Of a stretch of DNA of 64,000 bases, positions 1-12,037 are shown in pieces. This stretch comes from Taiwanofungus camphoratus. Its lineage: Eukaryota > Basidiomycota > Agaricomycetes > Polyporales > Taiwanofungaceae. The DNA is taken from positions 2,604,001-2,668,000 of the forward strand of contig CP021222.1 in the NCBI GenBank assembly GCA_003999685.1, given 5' to 3'. Every line of letters starts with the position of its first letter. Positions within the stretch are counted from its first letter, which is position 1. Made by a program: the position numbers and the translations under genes. A model generated the notes under the pieces. That model ran no database searches and had not been told where the DNA came from. It saw nothing but the letters and a program-made list of their open reading frames with translations.

Positions 1-936
1 AGAAGTAGCACCAGACCACCATGGACGGACCATCCAGTAAAATTCGTGAGGATCGACTGTTTCACGCATTGAACGAAATATTTCAGTGAGTTCATTGATG
101 ATTTTTGCGAGGCGTATAAGGTCTCTCGAAATTTTCGTGACTGCATATGCGTCGATGACATCGGGAAGGGACATGAACCCTTCGAAAATCTGGAGCATCT
201 CCACTCCCTTGAGCTCCACGGCCGCAGAAGAGAGATAGAAATTCCTCTCTGTTTCTGTCCCCGAGAAAACGTTGATATACTGCATATTATTCAAAGACAA
301 TGGTGATGCAGGATCAATGAGTTCCCAGTTCCACAGAACCGTATCCGCGAAAGTAAGGACCGGGGCCATCCGAAGTTCCTGCGAAACCTCGTTCAATGGG
401 ACGGCGATCGGCTTTGGGACGAGTATCGGGAGTTCTTCTGCCGTAGGAGGCATTGAATGAACATAAAAATGCATCACGCTCGCTAGAACCATGTGCGCCC
501 TCTGCAGGAGACGAAGATCCTGTACAAGTATGCTGATGTCGGACACCAGCCACTACGACGGAGGCCCATCAGTCATCTCATCCGTCTCATGAACAAATAT
601 ATAATTCACCGATTTGACTGTATTCCTCCATTGTTCACCTTTTGTTCGTCTGGCAAGTGCCTCCTCGCTCTGATCTACTCCCAGAGTCAGTGTATTTCTG
701 CCGGCATCAAATGCCGCCTCCCAGTGCTGAAATTGTGCTGGTAATCGTGGCAACGACTTTGGCGGAAAGAACCCTGTTTTAGGGTCGACATCAAACTGCC
801 CCGGACAGAGTGCAGCTCGTCTTGCTTTCTTTTCAGCTTGCTCACCCGTGCCAATACTACGCGAACGCGAGTATGTCGTGTTGACGATGAGAGAGGGCAG
901 CTGGTGAAGGTAATGGAGCGGTGAGGCAACGTTCAT
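1..936 (-). CDS. IDO: Indoleamine 2,3-dioxygenase, left-truncated by the window
   Basis: The start codon is at 936. Exon 1 is 936-610, a 57-nt phase-0 GT..AG intron is 609-553, and exon 2 is 552 to the window edge, open throughout, so about 293 N-terminal residues are visible. Motifs seen are SLPRLPAQFQHWE, ADTVLWNWE, NMQYINVFSGTETE and, near the edge, YWMVRPWW; this series is what I know from fungal indoleamine 2,3-dioxygenases. Known for the family: a cytosolic haem enzyme that opens the indole ring of tryptophan to give N-formylkynurenine, the first step of the kynurenine route to NAD. The haem-ligand histidine and the substrate loop lie further C-terminal and are outside the window, so activity cannot be judged. 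The stretch upstream of the start (937-2524) has no other gene and probably holds its promoter. Confidence 0.85.
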
Positions 937-2524
937 ATTGAAAACGCAGTTTGCTTGCTTAGTTGGCCAAGAGATGCTTTGTCAAGTTGGGAGATTGGAT
1001 GTCGTGCAAGTGCACTTTATACGATATCCAGGATATCTACGAGTACTCCAGTTCTCTGGAATGCTCCCGTCAATCCACGATCCATCATTCCTTACTGCGC
1101 AGTGCACTGACCTTGGGTACGCTTGGACTTGAAGATCCGGTCCCTAATGACTGGAGCTCGTCAACATCATTGCATACACACTCTGCGATTATACTAGAGA
1201 GTTGCCAAGACGCTCAGTTCATTCGGTGTAGCCGAGACTGACGTCTTGATTTGACCCTAAATGCGATGCTATGATTCCTAATAACGTTTTGTTTCACGAC
1301 GTCAGTAGAACCGACTGCGTAAGTGCTTTGACTCGGCTGCATCTCGTAGCAATGGAGGTATCTTGTTCCGGAGACGGGTATACTGCCAAAGTATTGCAAG
1401 GCTAAGTCAATCTGCTACAATCAGATCTGCATCGCCGTACTGGGTAGTATGAAAAGATCCTCTAAGGCCAGATTATCTGTTTGTCGGTTGGGCCGAGTCC
1501 GGTGCACATTAAGTCAAGACATGATCTTTGCTCGTGTGTGTGTCAAGGCAAACGCACTGGCTTTCAATAGGTGCCGTTGAGTTGCTGCCGCCAGTGGCCG
1601 CCTAGATCTGCTCATCGTGGTTGATTATTGACCATCTCTAGGACTTTTGATAATGCATTTACACCTTACAAGGCAGCTATAACAAAATTTGTACTACTTG
1701 AAGTTAATATTCCCTTAGAATGCTACCAGATGCAATTCACAACAAATTCCTTTAAGTTGCGTGAGGTTTGCAGTGCCCGAGAGGCTGTTTTACAAAGCTG
1801 GTGAAATGGCATGTAAACACCTCTACACCAGCACGCGTTTCACGGGATATATATAACATCCGCGATGGCGACTTGATGCACACCAGTAGCACATTCGGGC
1901 GGCTTCCGAGCCTGACATGGGAATAAGACGGGATGTGTTGCCCGCAGTCTATCGTACGTGGGTCCCTCAGACACTTCTCACTGTGAGCAGTGTGGTGGGC
2001 GTTGTGCTGAACAGGAATTGCGCAAACTACAGAAAGTAGGAACCATCGAGACGCACCGTGCTTATCTGACTGACATGTTTCGGGATGATGATGCCACCTC
2101 GAACGCTCCGGAATGTGTCACCTTCCAAAGCCCCTTGCTGTAACACCATTATCAAAGGACTTGATCCAAGATACTGTCAGGTCTCCACAGATATTTAATT
2201 TTCTGCTCTGGCTGGTCCCATGATAAAATGTCACCCGTAAATGGGATTCAAGACAGACCCAAACAATGTAATATGACAGCTTATTCTTCAGCTATCAGTT
2301 GCCATCGGGGAGTACTGCGAACTCTGGGTTGCATGTCGTGAATGCACAAACGGCTTTGTCGCAGAAGTGCAGAGCACATCAGGTAACATGCTGACCAAAT
2401 TAAGCATAATTCGAATGCTGTTTCTGTTGGCTTTGAATGGTAAAAGCCATTGCTTTGAGAGGTTTAGATGGAATATAGTTATGCGAGTACACGCAGGATG
2501 TGGATTACATGCCGATAGTCATAT
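937..2524. other. Gene-free stretch upstream of IDO
   Basis: No open frame here resembles a protein and stops are frequent in all frames. A TATA-like AT run lies at about 1845-1858. The stretch should contain the IDO promoter and the HIBCH 3' flank; I see nothing else. Confidence 0.5.
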
Positions 2525-4407
2525 TCAGTGCTTCCACTTCAGCCACTTCTTGTCGAGGTGCTTGTCCTCTTCCGTAGTGCATTTTCGCTCAACAACCTCG
2601 ATGATTTTCTGCCGAACACCCGACTTGCCCTTCTTCATGTCATCGAATTTCCCCAGGAGCTCCTCGAGGGTGAGCACAGTGCTGCCGCTGCTCGGATGGC
2701 TGCCATCCACCATCTGACCGATCTCCTCTTCACTCGGAAGCGCGAACTTCATCGGAGTTTCGAGCTTGGATGTGCTCAGAAGAAAAGAAGGAGGTGATAG
2801 CTTTGGAGAGGTGCCTTCAGCAGGAGAGTAGGTTGAGAAGAACTCTCTTGTAATGAATTCGTCTTGCACCTCCTCTAACGAGTTTGGAGACCATGCAGGT
2901 CTGGTTTTGTTCTTTTCAATCAATACCGCAGTCACGCCCGTGCGAAAATCGGGGCTTGCTCCGTGCTGAGCACATAGAACAAGAACAGTATTATTAGACA
3001 AGGCAAAAATCGAGATCAGAAACAAGCTTACGCAGAACGCAGTGGCTATATTCAATTCCATTTGAAGAGCCTCGAGGAGCGAAAGCTTCTTTCCTCTCCG
3101 GATGGCCGCTAGGGCGACCTTCAAGCTAGTCGGACTACGCAGCGCAAGAATATTCAATGTTTCTTTCGCCCATTGACGGACATCGTCGTGTTCATGGCCT
3201 TCAGACATGGCCTTCAGTTCTGTCACGATCTCGTTGACGGTGTCATGACGGAATGCCGAATCTAGAGCAACGCGTCTCGCGCCAACAAAAATAGTGCTAT
3301 GTTCGTCTGGCTGTCGTTCTGATCGGTGTTCCTCTATCATGCCATCGATTTGCTGGTATGTCGGATTAGTCAACGACGCCAAGCGCTCCAAGAGACCAGG
3401 AATCCGACGAGCGGGGACGAAATGGGTAGCAAAGCCGTGTTCGCTGAAGTTATGCTGGCTGGTTAGACGTTACAGCAGATGATATAAGATAACGTACAAG
3501 ACTGCTCTGCCTTGAAGTCTCTCAGCTGTCAATGCAAGATACGTTCCGATCTCGCCATCCACTTTTGACAAAAAATAGCTTGCACCAACGTCTGGACAGT
3601 AGCCGATCTTGGTTTCAGGCATGGCGAATACGGTATTCTCGGTAGCTATTCTGAATGGTGCGTTAACAGCCAGCCCGACACCTCCGCCCACTGTTAATGG
3701 TGTCATCGATGCGCCTGCCAACAGAATCAGCGAGAAGTACGACTAACTGGTGATTCCATCCATGATAGCCACGTATGGCTTGGGCATTGCGGCCAGTATA
3801 TAATCTAGCTCGAATCTAATCGCATTATTAACCTTGCACGCGTCAGTTTCGTGGTAGCGACTCACTCTTTACGGAAGAACTCGATGGCCTTGGGGAGGGT
3901 GTCAGGGTGTCTTGCATGCTTAATCACGCCTGTGGCGGTCAAGCGAGAGCGCAATACCCACGAAAGAAGTCCTTACTTTCAACATCTCCGCCTGAGCAAA
4001 ATGCCCGTCCAACGCCCGTGCCTACAACGATGCCGGGTAATTCACCCTTGTTCCATTCCTTGGAATTACAAAATCATAAGCCGAGAATGCCTTCCTATGC
4101 ATAGGAGCAGAGACAGCAAATCACCTCTATTTTTGGCCGTATGGTATCGATCATAGACTCGTCAAGCGCATTGAGCTTCTTTGGGCGGTTGAGGATATAA
4201 GTTCTGAGGCATCCGTCCGACTTGAACAGCACTTGCGCCTGGTACGCCTACATGAGTGCTTCGACAGTTGTGACACATCTAGAGTATTACCTCGTCCGAG
4301 GTCGCGGTGGAAGACGACATCATATGTTGTTGGATAGCTGTAGTCCTTTGAACAGCCGCACGGCTTGGACGTGACATTCTCCCGAGGCGAACGCTCCTCG
4401 CAAACAT
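2525..4407 (-). CDS. HIBCH: 3-hydroxyisobutyryl-CoA hydrolase (enoyl-CoA hydratase family)
   Basis: Eight exons: 4407-4291, 4247-4125, 4058-3977, 3929-3866, 3815-3748, 3690-3498, 3443-3032, 2965-2525; predicted 499 aa, close to the yeast Ehd3 length. The crotonase core is clear: [14 protein letters not shown] (about 53-66), [10 protein letters not shown] (oxyanion region), [37 protein letters not shown], then ATHFVPARR and a DFRTGV segment near the C-terminus. The MGGG and PDVGASYF signatures separate it from ordinary enoyl-CoA hydratases. Known role: releases free 3-hydroxyisobutyrate in mitochondrial valine breakdown. The N-terminus [13 protein letters not shown] is basic and Ser/Arg-rich, consistent with a mitochondrial presequence, which is why 4407 was chosen as start. 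The last intron (3031-2966, 66 nt) is in frame and stop-free, so its retention would add 22 residues. Divergent from TBCE. Confidence 0.92.
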
Positions 4408-4646
4408 TGGAGATGAGAGTAGGCGCAAGAACTGAGCAAAGGAGGCTAAGTAAGGCGGAAGTCCGTCCGCGACAGCGGTCCGACAAATGCTTTTGCTTTT
4501 GCTTTCGACGAAGCAGACGCGCATCACGCGCCAGCGCTCACGTGGTGACAGTCTTCTCGCCGCGCGGCACTGTGGAGGTTGCCTTCATCTTGACTCGGAA
4601 GCCTCAAGCACTCCTGCTTCGATTGCGTCTCGTCTTTTGTGGAGAC
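4408..4646. promoter_or_regulatory. Shared divergent promoter of HIBCH and TBCE
   Basis: These 239 bp separate two start codons facing away from each other. A CACGTG E-box lies at about 4539-4544. No TATA box is evident. That one region drives both genes is inferred from spacing alone. Confidence 0.55.
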
Positions 4647-6956
4647 ATGATGAAGAGTTTAGATCTACCTTCTGTGGGCACCAGGCTGAGCTACTCCGGT
4701 CATCTCGGGACTATCAGATTCGTCGGCCCTGTAGAAAATACCTCCGGCATTTGGCTAGGCATCGAGTGGGATGACCCACGAAGAGGAAAGCACGATGGAG
4801 TGAAGGACGGCAAAAGATACTTTTCATGTTTGTGAGAGTCTGACTGTAACTGCTCAGTGGACCGGCGCTACCTCCATTCTGCTCCAGAGTACCAAGTTCT
4901 GGATCGTTTATTCGCATCTCTTCCGCCATCTCGTACGGAAAGTCTTTTCTTACAGCCCTGGTCTCGAAGTATGTCGAGGAACTGCACGGTGCTTCCTCGC
5001 TCGAGACGGTTGTGCTGGGGTCCTCCGGGGGTGCGATTGAAGTAGAGGCGGTGGGTTTGGATAAGATCAGAGGCAGGCTCGCTCATCTGGAGCGACTCCG
5101 CGAGATTAGTTTGGACAACGAAGGCGTTTCATCTATTGATCCGCCAGGAGCTATCGAACATACATGTCCGGGTGAGTAACTGGCAATTTAGGTATCTTCA
5201 GTCTCCGTTTTTCAGCTCATCAGAACAATGACGCGCATGCGTTCTCGGGTGTCTCTACATTGAATTGTCATTTTGCATTGCATTCTCGCTGAGAATTTCT
5301 GGACCAGTTGAGAAGTTGGATCTATCCTGCTTGAGAGCCTCAAACGATCATCCCATTCTCGTGATCACTGATGTTGGTATCCATTAGGTATCCGTGGATT
5401 GGATTTGTCGAAGAATCTGATCCCTACATGGGATATTGTTGCTATGATTGTGTCTGAGCTACCATGTCTTCAGAGACTGGCATTGAAGTATTCATCATGC
5501 CGTTAATCCGTTGCTTATAGTATTCACACCAATGTTACATTAGCCAGAATCGGTTGAGACCAGCCAGCGATTTCAATCCCTTAGCTTCCGCCTTCCGTCG
5601 CCTTCGCGAACTTCAACTGAACGCCACCCTGACGACATGGACGGAGCTGGAGCACGTAATCAGCTACATGCCTAACCTGCAAATCCTCGAGATGGGTTAC
5701 AACCGCTTGAAATCGTTAGCTGCTAGTGACCGCAATTCAGGCGTACGCTCTAACAATTCCACAATAGAGGAAGTTAATCTAGATAGCAATGAGTTGCCTG
5801 ACTGGTCCGCAGTATGCAGGGCTTTGAAGCCATATACTGCGTGCGTCCTTGTACTTCACTCTAAAGCAGAAGCCAGTCGTTAACGTTCAAAAGCAGATTA
5901 CAACGCCTTGTGTTGACTTCTAACCACATCGAGAACATCGATATTGTGAAGAATGCATCAGTGCCTCTGATACACCTAAAACATCTTTCCCTCTCATTCA
6001 ACCGCTTGAAAACATGGCATGATATTGACGTCATACCCATCTGGTGCCCCGAACTCCAATCCCTCACTCTTGCAGGAAATCCTGTGGTGGAAGGTACATA
6101 TGACACTTCTGACGGCATCCCGTTGGACTTATGCATCACATTTGCATGTTACAGATGTAGAACTAGGCAGGAACGCAAGGCAGTTCATCATCGCGAAAAT
6201 CCCCACCTTGGTATCGCTCGATGCCGCTGCAGTGCGTGTGACTGATCTCTAGTGTGCCGGATCATGCGTATGCTCAGCCCGGAACGCGTCTCGCATTTGG
6301 CGCCTAGATCACAACGAAGGAGCGGGTAGATAGCGAACTTTTCTATCTGTCATATGTAAACAAACACACACCTCCGGGCGAGGAGGCCAAATGTTTGGAG
6401 CATCCACAGTGGAAGGCACTGTGTATCAGTATGTTGACCTCCCGTCCTGTCTCCGGTTTCTGACCGTCTTGTGTTCTCTGCTCTCAACTACCGTCGACGC
6501 GCATCTGCTACTAGAACACGGCAGACCGGATAGTGCGCCATCCACAGGCCAGGCAAGGCAGGATACGCTCAGCAACCGCCTTATCCGTGCGCAGCCCCAG
6601 TCCGAGATTTGCTCTCCTGTCAGGACTCATCACCCGTTCTGTTGTCCGCAGAAATCAATGTTTACGAGTGTTTCGAAGTGCCGACTGCTAACATAGACCT
6701 GCAGCTCGCCGGGAACTCTGCACCTGTGCCCCTTCGTGTTTTACCAACGATGTCCATTCGGACCTTCCGCGCGAAAGTCACGAAGTCCTTCAAGATTTCG
6801 AAGCCAGACCAGACTGCCGTTAGGCTGTGGTTGCAACTACCGGATGGGCACGTTGCGGAAATGGACAGAGACAACGAGGCTCGTGATCTAGCGTGGTGGG
6901 GTCTAGAAGATGGCAGTAACATGATCTTATTCCTTGATAAGGCACAAATTATATGA
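4647..6956 (+). CDS. TBCE: Tubulin-folding cofactor E
   Basis: Nine exons: 4647-4831, 4888-5171, 5388-5487, 5544-5840, 5897-6093, 6155-6231, 6308-6428, 6515-6586, 6652-6956; predicted 545 aa (human 527). Domain order: an N-terminal CAP-Gly domain (about residues 10-75) with GIWLGIEWDDPRRGKHDG; a region with IEVEAVGLDKI; leucine-rich repeats (about 155-380) such as IRGLDLSKN, LQRLALNQNRL, LEMGYNRL, LVLTSNHI, SLSFNRL and LTLAGNPVV; an LRR cap with KERVDSELFYLSYV; and a C-terminal ubiquitin-like domain (about 445-545). Known role: cytosolic chaperone that captures alpha-tubulin and helps assemble the alpha/beta heterodimer. Two ATGs are adjacent at 4647 and 4650; the first was taken. Intron 2 (5172-5387, 216 nt) is unusually long for this locus, but the protein reads continuously across it. 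Confidence 0.94.
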
Positions 6957-8236
6957 GCTGATGGATACTTTCACGACCAATTTAAGCGTTAACTTACATA
7001 AGTATAATCGACCGCGAGCAAGCTCGGGCTGGCAGTCGGGCCAAATCGCATTGCCCGCAGTGCCGTAACCTACCATGTGCTATGGTAGCGAAAACTGCAT
7101 ACATTCACTGCAACGATAGAATCCTGCTCGCACCCACCGAACGTGCAGCAGCGTAACCTGCACGTGACCTTCAGGGCAGCGACACCTGCCCCTATGGCAG
7201 CGTTAGTCGTCAGCCCCAGCCGATGACTTTATCCGGCGAGCAGAAAATCAGACAATAGAGAGTGAAGGCTCGAAAAAACTTTCGGTGCTCTCTTGTGCTC
7301 TGCTCGTCAGGTAAGTTTCCCCTCGAAGTGAGATCTTCGACGGCTGACCAGCGTGCTATGCTCTGTTAGCACGGCTTTTGCAGCTACCCTCCGTCCCACC
7401 CATGTACTAGATATATAACGATTGTTAAAGAATAGAATGGTTGAGCCCGGCTACATCGCGCGCGCCCTAAGGAGCGCAGTCCTTGTGAAGTCGATTAGAC
7501 GTTAAAATCTACCGCGACATAATTGATGAGTTCCGGTTGGCTCATGCATTCGCGATTAGATCAATACATGTACCGAATCTCATCTACCATCCAAATGCAA
7601 AGCGCATAAGATAGAAGACAAATGCAATTAATATTAACATTGTAGCTTCACATGCATATCGCCCAGACACGTACAAATGCCTATCTCCAATCACGTGCAT
7701 CGCATTGCTAACCACGAGTCAACATCACTGCAGCAGTGTATAGCCAGGAAGATTGCAACACAAGCTTTCCGGTTGGGAGGGCAATTCCATCATAGGCGCC
7801 GTTGGAGGTTCTTGCACCACAGATAGCACACGTCCTATATTTACGAATACAGCTGAGCAGAGTTACCCAGCCTTAATTGAGTGGTCCGGCTTGTCCCGAA
7901 ACTTCTTTCGCCACACAGTACACAAACACAAATAGAACCTTGTGGGCACTTAGGTCTTGAGGGAAGCTTGATGCGGTCAATCACACCTTCGGTCCAGTCC
8001 AGGATGGCCAATTGCCCTATACATCCTGCTTGCACTGGGCCCCACGATACCCGGCCAGAGGAATCCTTAGGCCTGGGAGAACCAACGCGACCCACGCGGA
8101 ATAACCCATCCACAAGTATACGACGCCGTTCCATACAGAGAAACCTATTCGAGAGCATGTCCAACACGATTTTTGCCGAACCTCGCGGATCCACCGAAAG
8201 CATACGGAAGACGAAGACACCTGGTATCCATGGCCC
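6957..8236. other. Gene-free stretch between TBCE and SR gene 3' ends
   Basis: The two flanking genes converge here, so part of it must be 3' UTR. No protein-like frame stands out. A donor-like CAGGTAAGT at about 7306-7315 has no exon partner I can identify. Confidence 0.45.
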
Positions 8237-9632
8237 TCAGCGCGCCCATCCGCTATCCCCATTAGCGTGTCTCGGCGGCCTGTCGTCGAAGCGGTCCTCT
8301 TTTTCGTCCCGTCTTCGGTCGTCCCGGCGCCTGTCAGCGACATCGTCCCTGCGACGATCATAATAATAAGGGTCAGGGCCTCTTCGGTCATCATAGCCTC
8401 CACGCCGATCATCGTACCCTGCAGGCCTTCTATCATCATAATCCCTCTTGGGAGGGGGAGACCTGGCGGGCCGACGATCGTCGTAGTCGCTACGGCGAGG
8501 AGGTGACCTGGACCGCTCACGGCGGTATGAGGTGCGATCATCTCTGTGTCGGTCGTCTCTGTTGTAGCGGTCGTCACGACCTGCATAACGATCTTCACGA
8601 GGGTAGCGGTCGTCACGACCACGATCATCGCGACGGGAATCCCGGCGATAATTATCAGGTCCAGAGCGCTGATAGGCAGTGATCAATACTGCGACCTTGT
8701 TATGAAGGGTAGTGCTCACTTCAACATCCATAGCGACGCGAACCGGCTGTCCACGAAGATCCTTGCCATCAAGCTCCTTGACAGCCCGGTCTGCATCATC
8801 GCGGGACAAATATTCCAGAATGCTGAAGTAGAAGTCAATGAAGCAGACCAAGTATAAACAATGACTACACTGACCCCTCGCCAGGGACATCACGGTCGAT
8901 ATCTGCATAAGAGACGCTTCCAGCTTCACGACCAAAATCCTTGAGATCCTGAGATTAGGCAAGAATATGTTAGGGTCCTTTCCTGTTCCTTAACTAAGGC
9001 AATCGCGATCATGGGTAGAGCCCAGTGACAGTCCCAGTGGCAGCCTGAAGGTGCGATACACACTCCGATCTGATGCTGTTCGACTACCTCAAAATGGCCC
9101 AATGTAAGGATACCTCAACAGTACGCGTAGGAATCCGACCCGGTATCCGCAAGAACTAATCGTAATCGGAGGACCTCATACCTGCCAGCTGGTGTCACGA
9201 GAGATTCCAGAAACAATCAGGCGGTGGCCAGGAGGACGCCTTGCACGAGGAGGGCGCTCCGCCTCGTATACGTCTCGGCGGGGTCGGCTTTCTTTGGCAA
9301 ATTCAACAACAATGCTGCAAAAGAAGTCAGCAACAATGTCAGAAGTCGAGAAACGAACACGAAGGGGCATACTTGGTGCCCATGAAAGCCTTGCCGTTGA
9401 AGTGATGAACGGCATCTTCTGCGTCTCTGGAGCTTTCAAACTCGACAAAACCAAACCCTGTCATGACACGACAGTCGACGATGCGACCATAGCCGTCGAA
9501 GAGTTTTGAGACATCTTCAGCACGGGCATCCGGAGGGAGTCCTGACGAATTGAGATAAATAAATAAAATTAGCTACGACAGACCGAAAAGAGGGTAGAGC
9601 GCATTACTGCCGAGGTACAGTCGTCGAGCCAT
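8237..9632 (-). CDS. srp2: SR splicing factor with two RRMs (Srp2/SRSF1-type)
   Basis: Six exons: 9632-9608, 9541-9373, 9314-9182, 8948-8875, 8822-8720, 8668-8237; predicted 311 aa. RRM1 (about 1-75) has RNP2-like RRLYLGRL and RNP1-like GFGFVEFE. RRM2 (about 95-168) carries SWQDLKDFGREAG, the pseudo-RRM heptapeptide diagnostic for SRSF1-type SR proteins. The tail (about 169-311) is rich in RD/DR, RS and DDRR repeats, including ERSRSPPRRS. Known role: nuclear pre-mRNA splicing activator that binds exonic enhancers. Intron 3 (9181-8949, 233 nt) is four times longer than its neighbours and falls between SWQ and DLKD; SR genes often regulate themselves through such introns. Intron 5 (8719-8669, 51 nt) is in frame and stop-free. 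Divergent from NFS1. Confidence 0.92.
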
Positions 9633-9992
9633 GGTGGTTGAAAGACAAGTGATAAGGTTTGTCCTTTCCGGCTGAGTTCAAATGAGCTGCTGGTGAGTGG
9701 TCCGTGCGCGGACACGTGGCGGCTGCTATTTGCGGAAATGAATTAGGTTATATAATTGAGTGTGTAAAATTGGAACTGGGCAGGAGTCTGGCCGGATGTC
9801 CCTCCGTGGAATTTGACGTGCGTACGCCTTCGGCCGCAGTCGCGGATTCTGACCAATCAGGTCTTCTGACCAATGGGAGCTCCGCCTGCACGCCGCTTTC
9901 GCACCGCGCCCTGACGCCTTCCGGTCTCTACTTATCAGATAAAGTTCTCGTAGATAACTCGCCTCGCTTGTTGGCTATCAACCACCACCACA
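9633..9992. promoter_or_regulatory. Shared divergent promoter of SR gene and NFS1
   Basis: This 360-bp region contains a CACGTG at 9713-9718, an AT-rich TTATATAA at about 9748, two CCAAT boxes at 9853-9857 and 9870-9874, and a palindromic GATA pair TTATCAGATAA at about 9932-9942, roughly 55 bp before the NFS1 start. CCAAT boxes are bound by the HAP/NF-Y complex, and GATA motifs by fungal iron-responsive or nitrogen GATA factors. Use of these sites here is inference. Confidence 0.55.
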
Positions 9993-12037
9993 ATGTTCTC
10001 CCGAGTGTCGTCCCAAGCGAGCAAGACTGTCTCCCGTGCTGCTCTCAGGTCCTCGGCGTCGAGACTGACGCCGAAGGAGGCCCGCAGGACCCTCGTCCAG
10101 CCCTCGGGAGCAGACAGAGCGAGCGTCGTCGACGTCCCCTCTACATATGAGGGTGACGAGCACTTCACACCGCGGGCAGGTGAGGTGGCAAGATATCATT
10201 TTCTCTAACACGAGTGTTCACGGTCTCTTGTTATTTCTAGACATGCTTGGTTTCAAGCTTGAAATGCCCCGCCGCGAAGGTACTGTGGGTGAGACGGTCA
10301 GGCCCATATATCTCGACATGCAGGTCTGTTAGTTCGCTTGGGTTTTACTTTGTCCCCCTCTCATCTTTAAAATTTCAGGCAACGACACCCGTAGATCCTC
10401 GGGTTCTCGACGCTATGCTCCCCTACTTCACAGACCAGTACGGTAACCCTCATAGTCGAACACATGCGTACGGCTGGGAGGCAGAAAAAGCTGTCGAGGA
10501 TGCACGCAAGGCACGTGTTTCCAAAAAACTCACACTGAACACGATGTGTTGACATATACTCAAATAGCACGTTGCAGATCTCATTGGTGCTGACCCGAAA
10601 GATGTTGTCTTCACGTCGGGCGCAACCGAGACTAACAACATGGCTATTAAGGGTGTTGCCCGCTTCCACAAAGACCGGAAGAAGCACGTAATCACCACGC
10701 AGACAGTACGTCCACTATTATGCGCAGGATTGATCATATACTTACTTTCGGCTGGGTAGGAACATAAATGCGTCTTGGATTCCTGTCGTAAGTTGCAAGA
10801 GGAAGGCTTCGACGTGACATACCTTCCCGTACAAAAAAATGGCATAGTCGACCTTGCCGAGCTCGAGGCGGCAATTCGCCCGGACACCTCTCTCGTCTCG
10901 ATAATGACCGTCAACAATGAGACAGGCGTTATCCAACCTGTCAGGGAGATTGGCGCGCTCGTGCGTAGGCATCGCGGCGTGCACTTCCACACCGATGCTG
11001 CACAGGCCGCGGGCAAGGTGCCCATCGACGTGAACGAGATGAACGTGGACCTCATGAGTATTTCTGGGCACAAGATCTACGGTCCAAAGGGCATCGGCGC
11101 TGCATATGTTCGGAGACGGCCGCGTGTTAGACTCGAGCCGATCATCAACGGTGGTGGGCAGGAACGTGGATTGCGGAGTGGGACGTTGGCGACTGCGCTC
11201 GTCGTGGGCATGGGTGAGGCGGCGCGCATCGCGAAGCAGGAGATGGCAGTGAGTATAGGCTTTCTCTGGATACTTTGATGATACTTTGCACGTATTTTGT
11301 TACTGGGAGCTCTGCGGCGACACCTGGGTTCCACTCAGCTGCCGGCTTTGCAAAGACGCACCGTGCAGGGGTACTGAGGTTCTCATCTACGTACACCACA
11401 TGCATACAATCGTGCGATGCTGATTCATCACTTCCTATTTTCAGAGGGACCACGCCCGTGTCAAGGAACTGTCGGACCGCCTCATCGCCGGGATCAACTC
11501 ACAAGTTGAGCACGTCGTGCGAAATGGCGATGTGAATGGCTACCCTGGTTGTGTCAACCTCAGCTTCGCCTACGTCGAGGGCGAATCACTCTTGATGGCA
11601 TTGAAGGTATGTCATGCTTCACCGTTAAACACGATCTACTGTATTCATCTCTTTGCTGTAGGACATTGCACTTTCATCTGGTAGCGCTTGCACGTCCGCA
11701 TCGCTCGAGCCGTCATATGTGTTGCGTGCTCTGGGTAACCATTTTCGTCCAATCACCCTGCTTACCATGGTGCTGATGATCATCACCTAGGTGCTGCTGA
11801 GGATATGGCACATTCCTCTCTGCGTTTCGGTATGGGCCGCTTCACCACGGAGGCCGAAATTGACTACGTCGTCGAGAAGATTGTCTCCGTTGTACAAAGA
11901 CTACGCGATATGAGGTCTGTATTTTCCACACTTATCACGGCAAACATTCTATTCTAATTGAATGCCATCTTAGCCCGTTGTGGGAGATGGTGCAGGAGGG
12001 CATCGACATCAACACTATTAACTGGGCTCAACATTAA
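9993..12037 (+). CDS. NFS1: Mitochondrial cysteine desulfurase
   Basis: Nine exons: 9993-10179, 10241-10323, 10379-10510, 10568-10705, 10760-11248, 11445-11606, 11662-11734, 11791-11914, 11974-12037; predicted 483 aa. The N-terminus [19 protein letters not shown] is a typical mitochondrial presequence. Class V aminotransferase features: [41 protein letters not shown], the PLP lysine in [12 protein letters not shown] (about Lys285), the catalytic cysteine loop [10 protein letters not shown] (about Cys407), and the conserved ending INWAQH. Known role: takes sulfur from cysteine for Fe-S cluster assembly (with Isu, Isd11, frataxin) and tRNA thiolation. The junction [12 protein letters not shown] can only be kept in frame if intron 3 (10511-10567) starts with GC. 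The 196-nt intron 5 is longer than usual. Confidence 0.96.

Noticed and set aside
3417-3425. Apparent one-base frameshift in HIBCH
   Set aside because: It came from miscounting bases at a line boundary; on recount the frame is continuous through ATHFVPARR.
7196-7360. Possible box C/D snoRNA (GATGA ... CTGA)
   Set aside because: Box C is imperfect, no terminal stem is evident and there is no host intron context.
8017-8628. 203-codon minus frame overlapping the SR gene tail
   Set aside because: Off-frame shadow of the RD/RS-rich repeats; low complexity.
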